Positions 59,461 through 64,000 of a DNA stretch of 64,000 nt are shown here, piece after piece. The stretch's first letter is position 1. Every line of letters starts with the position of its first letter. The position numbers were made by a program, and so were the translations under genes. The notes under the pieces are model-generated. The model was given only the letters and a program-made list of their open reading frames with translations, did no database searches and was not told where the DNA came from. Origin of the DNA: Endothia cerciana (taxonomy: Eukaryota > Ascomycota > Sordariomycetes > Diaporthales > Cryphonectriaceae); NCBI GenBank assembly GCA_026119935.1, contig JALRMH010000058.1:1-64000 (forward strand), in the 5' to 3' direction.

Positions 59461-62386
59461 CAGGCGGTGCGAGCCTCTCAGGGCAGGTTACACTATGTGT
59501 CTCGCATCTACCGTTTCAAGACCCCATCCATAATCGAGCAATCCACCTGGCCTGTCACGGTTGGTTGAATCAACACTCTACCGGCCTGCTGGGCTCATGG
59601 GGCCATTTATTGCATCGGCGACGTTGTGGGGAACTCGTGTGCGATTTTCGACGTGGGTCAGACGAACACGACGGCTTCAACCGTGTTTCCCACCCCAGCT
59701 GAGTAGCTGCTCATCCCACGCTCGAACCGACCTTCTGCCGACGTTCTAAATCTAAAGTTCCTGGGTTAGCCTCGGGAATATCCCTTAGATTGGGCTCGTG
59801 TGAAGCAGTGACCAGTACTATCCCCACCCACACTAGACATTGCCGCTCCGTCTTGACGGGCGCAATCAACGTAGTTACGGGAATCCTTCTTCATGTACGT
59901 CCTTTCCGTGGGAGCGATACAAGGCTGATCTGAGGACAGACTTGTCAGAAATCCTTCGACGTCAAGATCCACCAGCGCGTCTGAGACCCGTTTCTCGGGC
60001 CATATGGCGTTCTGTTCATCCCTGCCTATGCCGGGCGCTGACTCGGTGAAGACCACCTGAGTCTGATGAGAGACCTGTGTGGCTTCGGCGCTGACACTCG
60101 TTTCGGTGATGGGGTTATCTATAATGCCATGACATATCAGCGACGGCAAGCTGAAGACGAATGCGTGTCTTTCGACCTACGAACCGCTGACGAATTATAC
60201 CTCTTGACGTCTCGATCCCGTTAGACCCCGGCGCGGTTCCCATCCTTGCCCTTCGCAGCAGAGACCTGGTGCGTAATCCAGTTTCCCATCGCGGCATATA
60301 GCCCTGCCGTCCTGCTACACTAATTGCGCCCCGTCAGGTCCTACACAACTGGTTCTGTACGGAGTACATGCTTATACATGTGTACAAGAGTGAAGGCACT
60401 ACGCCTCTAGGGGGAGGATGCCGAAGCCTAGGGTATCAACCCGGTAGCGTACGACATGCCGCTCCCTTGCCTCCAGATCATGCAGAATCAGCTATACGCG
60501 CCATCCAACGCAATCTCAGCCCGAAGTACGGGTCAGGTTTTAGGTGCCTAAGGGCCCTGTGAGCGCCGAAGAACCACGGCACGACATGTCTGCTGTGCCA
60601 CGGAGAGCCGTACCTCCATACACGACAAACCGGCGGTGAGGACCCGGTTAGGTGGTGAGTCTGGAGAAAACAGGATTCGCCTGCTTGCTTGACAGACACC
60701 GTCCGCGGAACCGGCCCACTCGCTTCTGCCAGCAGGGCCAAGATCCGTATGAGCTGCGAGGACAAGCAAGTGGCAGGTGACACAGCCGACGGCTACTATC
60801 CAGAGGATTCAGAGACAGATGCGCCTCGCTGTCTCACGGATCCGCATCCAATTCGGCCGTGGGCGTGCAACATGGCCATCCAAGAGACGGGACAAAAAGC
60901 ATCATCGCCTGTACTCGTCTGTGTGCGCCTTCGCACTAGGGACACGCCGCGACCCCAAACATTGGCAACCCACATTCCACCGATGTTACACGAGGCCCGT
61001 GTTAACTTATTTCTTATTGCGTATAATTAAGGCCACCATAACACTATGGCGCTAAAATGTGATATCTGATCAAGACCAGAGACTGGTCGCAACACCCGCA
61101 TCATTGTCCACCTCTGGGCCTCTTCCCGCCGAGGGAGGGCGAGTTTGCGATCTATCGATTTCCGACCCCTCGCAGCTGTTACGTGGGCGTTACCACCATC
61201 ATCGCCAAAGGGCGACCTGCACAGGCGGGATCTGTTTCGTCGCCACGGAGGACTGAGCACGACCCCCTTGTCTCCGGAGACAAGTCATCGCCAGGCAACG
61301 ACATGCCAGTCCTCACCTCTGGGGGGTTGCAAGGTCCGCCTAGCTCGAATCCTTCCGGCCCCGAGCTGGAGGGTGTGGCTTGCTCTACTTAGGTTCTGCA
61401 GTTAGGCACGTATAATCTTTCACAATATCGACAAGGCTCCACCTTTTCGGGAGCAGCCCGCAGTTGGCGTCGACCGTTGTTTGGCACCGGGCGCTTGTCT
61501 GCTGCAGATCAGCCCGCCATTGGGCAACCGTGGCGTTTCATGACGATAATCCATCTCGCTTGTCGCCGTCCAGGCTGGACCTCTGGAACCACAGGGCGAC
61601 AAGCGAGGAAGGATCGGGGGACGCGCAGGGTGTTGAGAGGCCGGGGCCGAGACGAAGGAGCTGGCCTCGTGATAAATCCTAAAGGAGCCCGTGTCTATGT
61701 GCATGCACATTTCTTCCATGCATGGTTGGGGCCAGGGCGGGAGGATCGGAAGCTTCCAAAAGATCCAACGAGGGAGGGAAGAGCCAAAGTTCAGAGCTTT
61801 GCCTACTACGCTCGGTATGGGCCCTGTAGCCTCCCGCCGGGTTGCCAGCCTGCCACAGGCCCGCGGCCGTACGACGCGCATCGGTCCGCGATCACAAGGA
61901 GAGGGACCCACACTGCCGACCTACCTACATGACAGTAAGCGGCTAGAGCCCTGTGCCAGCTCGTGGAGCAGCCTCCAGCGGGGATCGTCGAGGGGAGGGG
62001 GGGGGGAGGATGCTTCCAAGCTTCTCTCTCTGCACTTGCCCCTGCTAGGCCCTTGTCGGAGACCCTTTCTCCTAGGTTGTGCTCGTGTATGTCTGTCGTC
62101 CCTGGCTGGGTTCATTCCGACACTGTGCATGCCGTTCACGCATCCTCGTGTGTGTGCTCGCCCGTTTTCCTCACCCCCCCCCCCTTACCACCACCTATCG
62201 ATGTCACCGCTCTTCCTACACTTGCACGCCCAAGCCCGCCTTGCCAGTGAGCGCGTGCCTTCTTTTGGGGGCGGAAAGGCTGCCCAACAAGCCTCCAATC
62301 AGGCCAGCTGCTCAGGACGGCGGCCGCCTTGGTCGACCTCCCGATTCGGTATCATCTCTCAGATTCTAATCGGGGATTCCTGTACT

Positions 62387-62411
62387 ACCACCACCACCAC
62401 CACCACCACCA
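62387..62411. repeat. (CAC)n trinucleotide microsatellite
   Basis: About eight perfect units. Confidence 0.9.
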
Positions 62412-62974
62412 AGTAGGTGTCACTTATCCCTTTGCCTCCTTCAAGGCTCCTGCATACGCAGCTGTTATGCACGGGGCCCTGCCTTCCTAAGGGCTAGGGG
62501 GTCCGTGCAATATCAGTTCACGCCGAGGCGTGAGTTTCCGTCCAAGCCTGGGCCTACCCAGTTGGGAAGTGGTGATGTTGTGAGGGAGGCGTGATCGCGA
62601 GGCTCCAGCACTCGCACAATTCTCAGGGACGGGTCCACCATGAAGGCTCCTTGCCCGCTCGGGCACTTTTCCACCAGTGGAATATTCAAACCTCCAGAGC
62701 TTGCACATGTATGACTCTCGCGAAAAGTCTCCGAGGGCGTCGCCTGAAGAGCTCGCAAAGTCTCCGGGCGGGTTCCTTATCATGGCTTCAGCCTCTGTGT
62801 GTGTGTCTTTTGTGCGAGGACTGTTTCTGGGCAGCTCGACCACGTCATAGCCTTGGAATTTCGTGTCGACAAGCCAAAAGAAAAAGAAAAAAACTGATTG
62901 TTAATTTGGAAAGTGCGGGCAGCTTGGACGGCAGCAGTGACGTCTGAAGAGGAAAAAGACCAAACCGCGCGAAC

Positions 62975-64000
62975 ATGGAGGACAAGACTGATCTGAACCG
63001 GGCTTATTTCGAGTGAGTCGCCCATTTAATCTTTCCTGCGTGCTGGACTGAGACGGGAATGTCTTGTCCCGTGCTGTGCTGAAGCTGATGTGCAACCCCC
63101 CCCCCCCCTTCCCAGCGACGAGGCTGCCAACTACGATGCGAAGCACGAGAAGGCCGCCGCGGAGATCGCAAGGCGCATCGAGGCCCGGCGAGGCTTCATC
63201 GGCGTCGAGTGGATCGAGGACGACGGCTCCCACGACGGGGGAGACGAGGCTGGTGCGGGGCCTGGGCGCGCAGTGAGGGTACTTGACTATGCCTGCGGCA
63301 CGGGCGCTATGTCCAAAGTCAGCCTTTCCCTTGATCCTCTCCCTTCCCTCCCAACCAAACCAAACCAAAAAAAAAAAGAAAAAAAAAAAAAAAAGAGCAG
63401 ACCCGCGACTGTAGCCACGGACACGCCGACTGACGTGAACTGCTGGGGACAGGCCTTCGCGCCATATGCTACCCACTGTATAGGCATCGATCTCTCGCAG
63501 AAGATGGTCGATGTTTACAATACCCGAGCTAGCAATCAGGTGAGTTCGCCCAAAGACCGCGTGTGTGTCAAAAGCCAGCGCTTTCCCACCGGCTGACGTC
63601 CGTTCTCCTCCGAAAGGGACTGGCCAAGGATGAGATGTTTGCATATCACGGCAACCTTTGTATCCCCGACGACGAGGACCCAGAAGCCTTCAGGGACCCA
63701 GTGTTCTTCGACTTCGACATGGCCATCGTCGGGCTCGGCTTTCACCACTTCGACGACCCCCAACTCGCGGCAGGGCGCCTCGTCGCCCGCCTGAAACCCG
63801 GCGGCGTCCTGGTGGTCGTCGACTTCCTCCCGCACGAGCCGTATGGAGACCATGGCGGTGATCACCACCACCACCACCACCACCGCGGGGATGGACATGG
63901 AGACGGCGAGAGCTGTACGGTGGGGGAGGCGGTGCGCACGGTGACGCACCACGGGTTCAAGGAGGAGCACATCAAGGAGATCTTTGTCAACGCAGGGGCG
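62975..64000 (+). CDS. SAM-dependent methyltransferase, 4 exons seen, 3' end beyond window
   Basis: Exons seen are 62975–63012, 63116–63317, 63453–63539 and 63617 to the window end, giving at least 237 residues. All introns are GT...AG and phases match: 12 codons plus 2 nt in exon 1 complete an Asp with exon 2 (YF-DDEAANYDAKHEK). Motif I is VLDYACGTGAMSK (about 68–80), and the acidic residue after strand 2 is D93 in GIDLSQKMVDVYN. Motif post-I/II follows as MAIVGLGFHHFDDP, then LKPGGVLVVVDFLPHE. This is the class I Rossmann-fold methyltransferase pattern seen in many small fungal enzymes; the substrate cannot be told. A run of seven His plus a Gly/Asp-rich stretch lies after the core and is encoded by a CAC array (63862–63882). 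Intron 1 has a C run next to its acceptor and intron 2 has a long A run. Confidence 0.9.

Larger units (their letters stand above)
47401..62974. other. 15.6-kb gene desert
   Basis: No supported gene. Between 47.4 and 55.5 kb there are many microsatellites: GCGGT pentamers at 47405–47441, GA-rich tracts at 48445–48535 and 49495–49581, (CCAG)n at 50767–50803, T runs at 51393 and 52680, GGT/GGC at 53006–53049, a 10-bp repeat at 53993–54031 and (CATC)n at 54423–54452. From about 55.5 to 62 kb the DNA is less GC-rich and has fewer homopolymers (none of 8 or more between about 59.5 and 61.9 kb), and open frames stay below about 250 codons with no recognisable domain. (CA)n lies at 59430–59455 and (CAC)n at 62387–62411. 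No LTR, terminal inverted repeat or transposase was recognised. Confidence 0.6.

Overview
The window looks like nuclear DNA of a filamentous ascomycete, probably a Sordariomycete (lineage is an inference). The genes are split by short GT–AG introns of about 50–190 bp. Recognisable products are typical of Pezizomycotina: an RfeG-type factor, an Nmd5/Sxm1 importin, glucosamine-6-phosphate N-acetyltransferase, a long class 3 lipase, a Zn2Cys6 regulator and a DUF7924-like protein. The DNA is GC-rich and saturated with G/C and A/T homopolymers and microsatellites. There are two assembly gaps, 98 N at 13320–13417 and 8 N at 33810–33817.

Layout. 1–13.2 kb holds two well-supported housekeeping-type genes on the + strand, an rfeG-like gene (1772–3050, 4 exons) and an importin of the Nmd5/Sxm1/importin-7 class (7503–11501, 10 exons), separated by about 4.4 kb without a gene. 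13.3–19.4 kb is an accessory-looking stretch, all on the - strand: a frameshifted DUF7924-like pseudogene ending in an 18-bp coding repeat beside a gap, a two-exon AT-richer gene with a possible nuclease-like core, and an intronless FHA-like/pseudokinase protein. 19.4–25.1 kb has no gene I can support. 25.1–32.8 kb holds a GNA1-type acetyltransferase (-), a 497-codon hypothetical frame with an acidic Asp-Ser tract (-) and a single-exon 1212-aa class 3 lipase (+). 32.8–45.6 kb is a 12.8-kb desert of homopolymers and microsatellites. 45.6–46.9 kb holds a two-exon Zn2Cys6 regulator (-). 46.9–63.0 kb is a 16-kb desert. The window ends inside a four-exon SAM-dependent methyltransferase (+).

The genes do not form one pathway. 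The importin (nuclear import), RfeG-like and Zn2Cys6 factors (transcription), GNA1 (UDP-GlcNAc supply for chitin and glycans), lipase and methyltransferase are independent functions. The most interesting part is the island between importin and lipase. Three unrelated-looking, fungus-specific proteins there carry short hydrophobic-Glu-rich cores that could be diverged PD-(D/E)XK nuclease folds, next to an FHA-like pseudokinase, with signs of decay, repeat expansion and altered base composition. That is a hypothesis, not a demonstrated system. Coding sequence is only about a quarter of the window.
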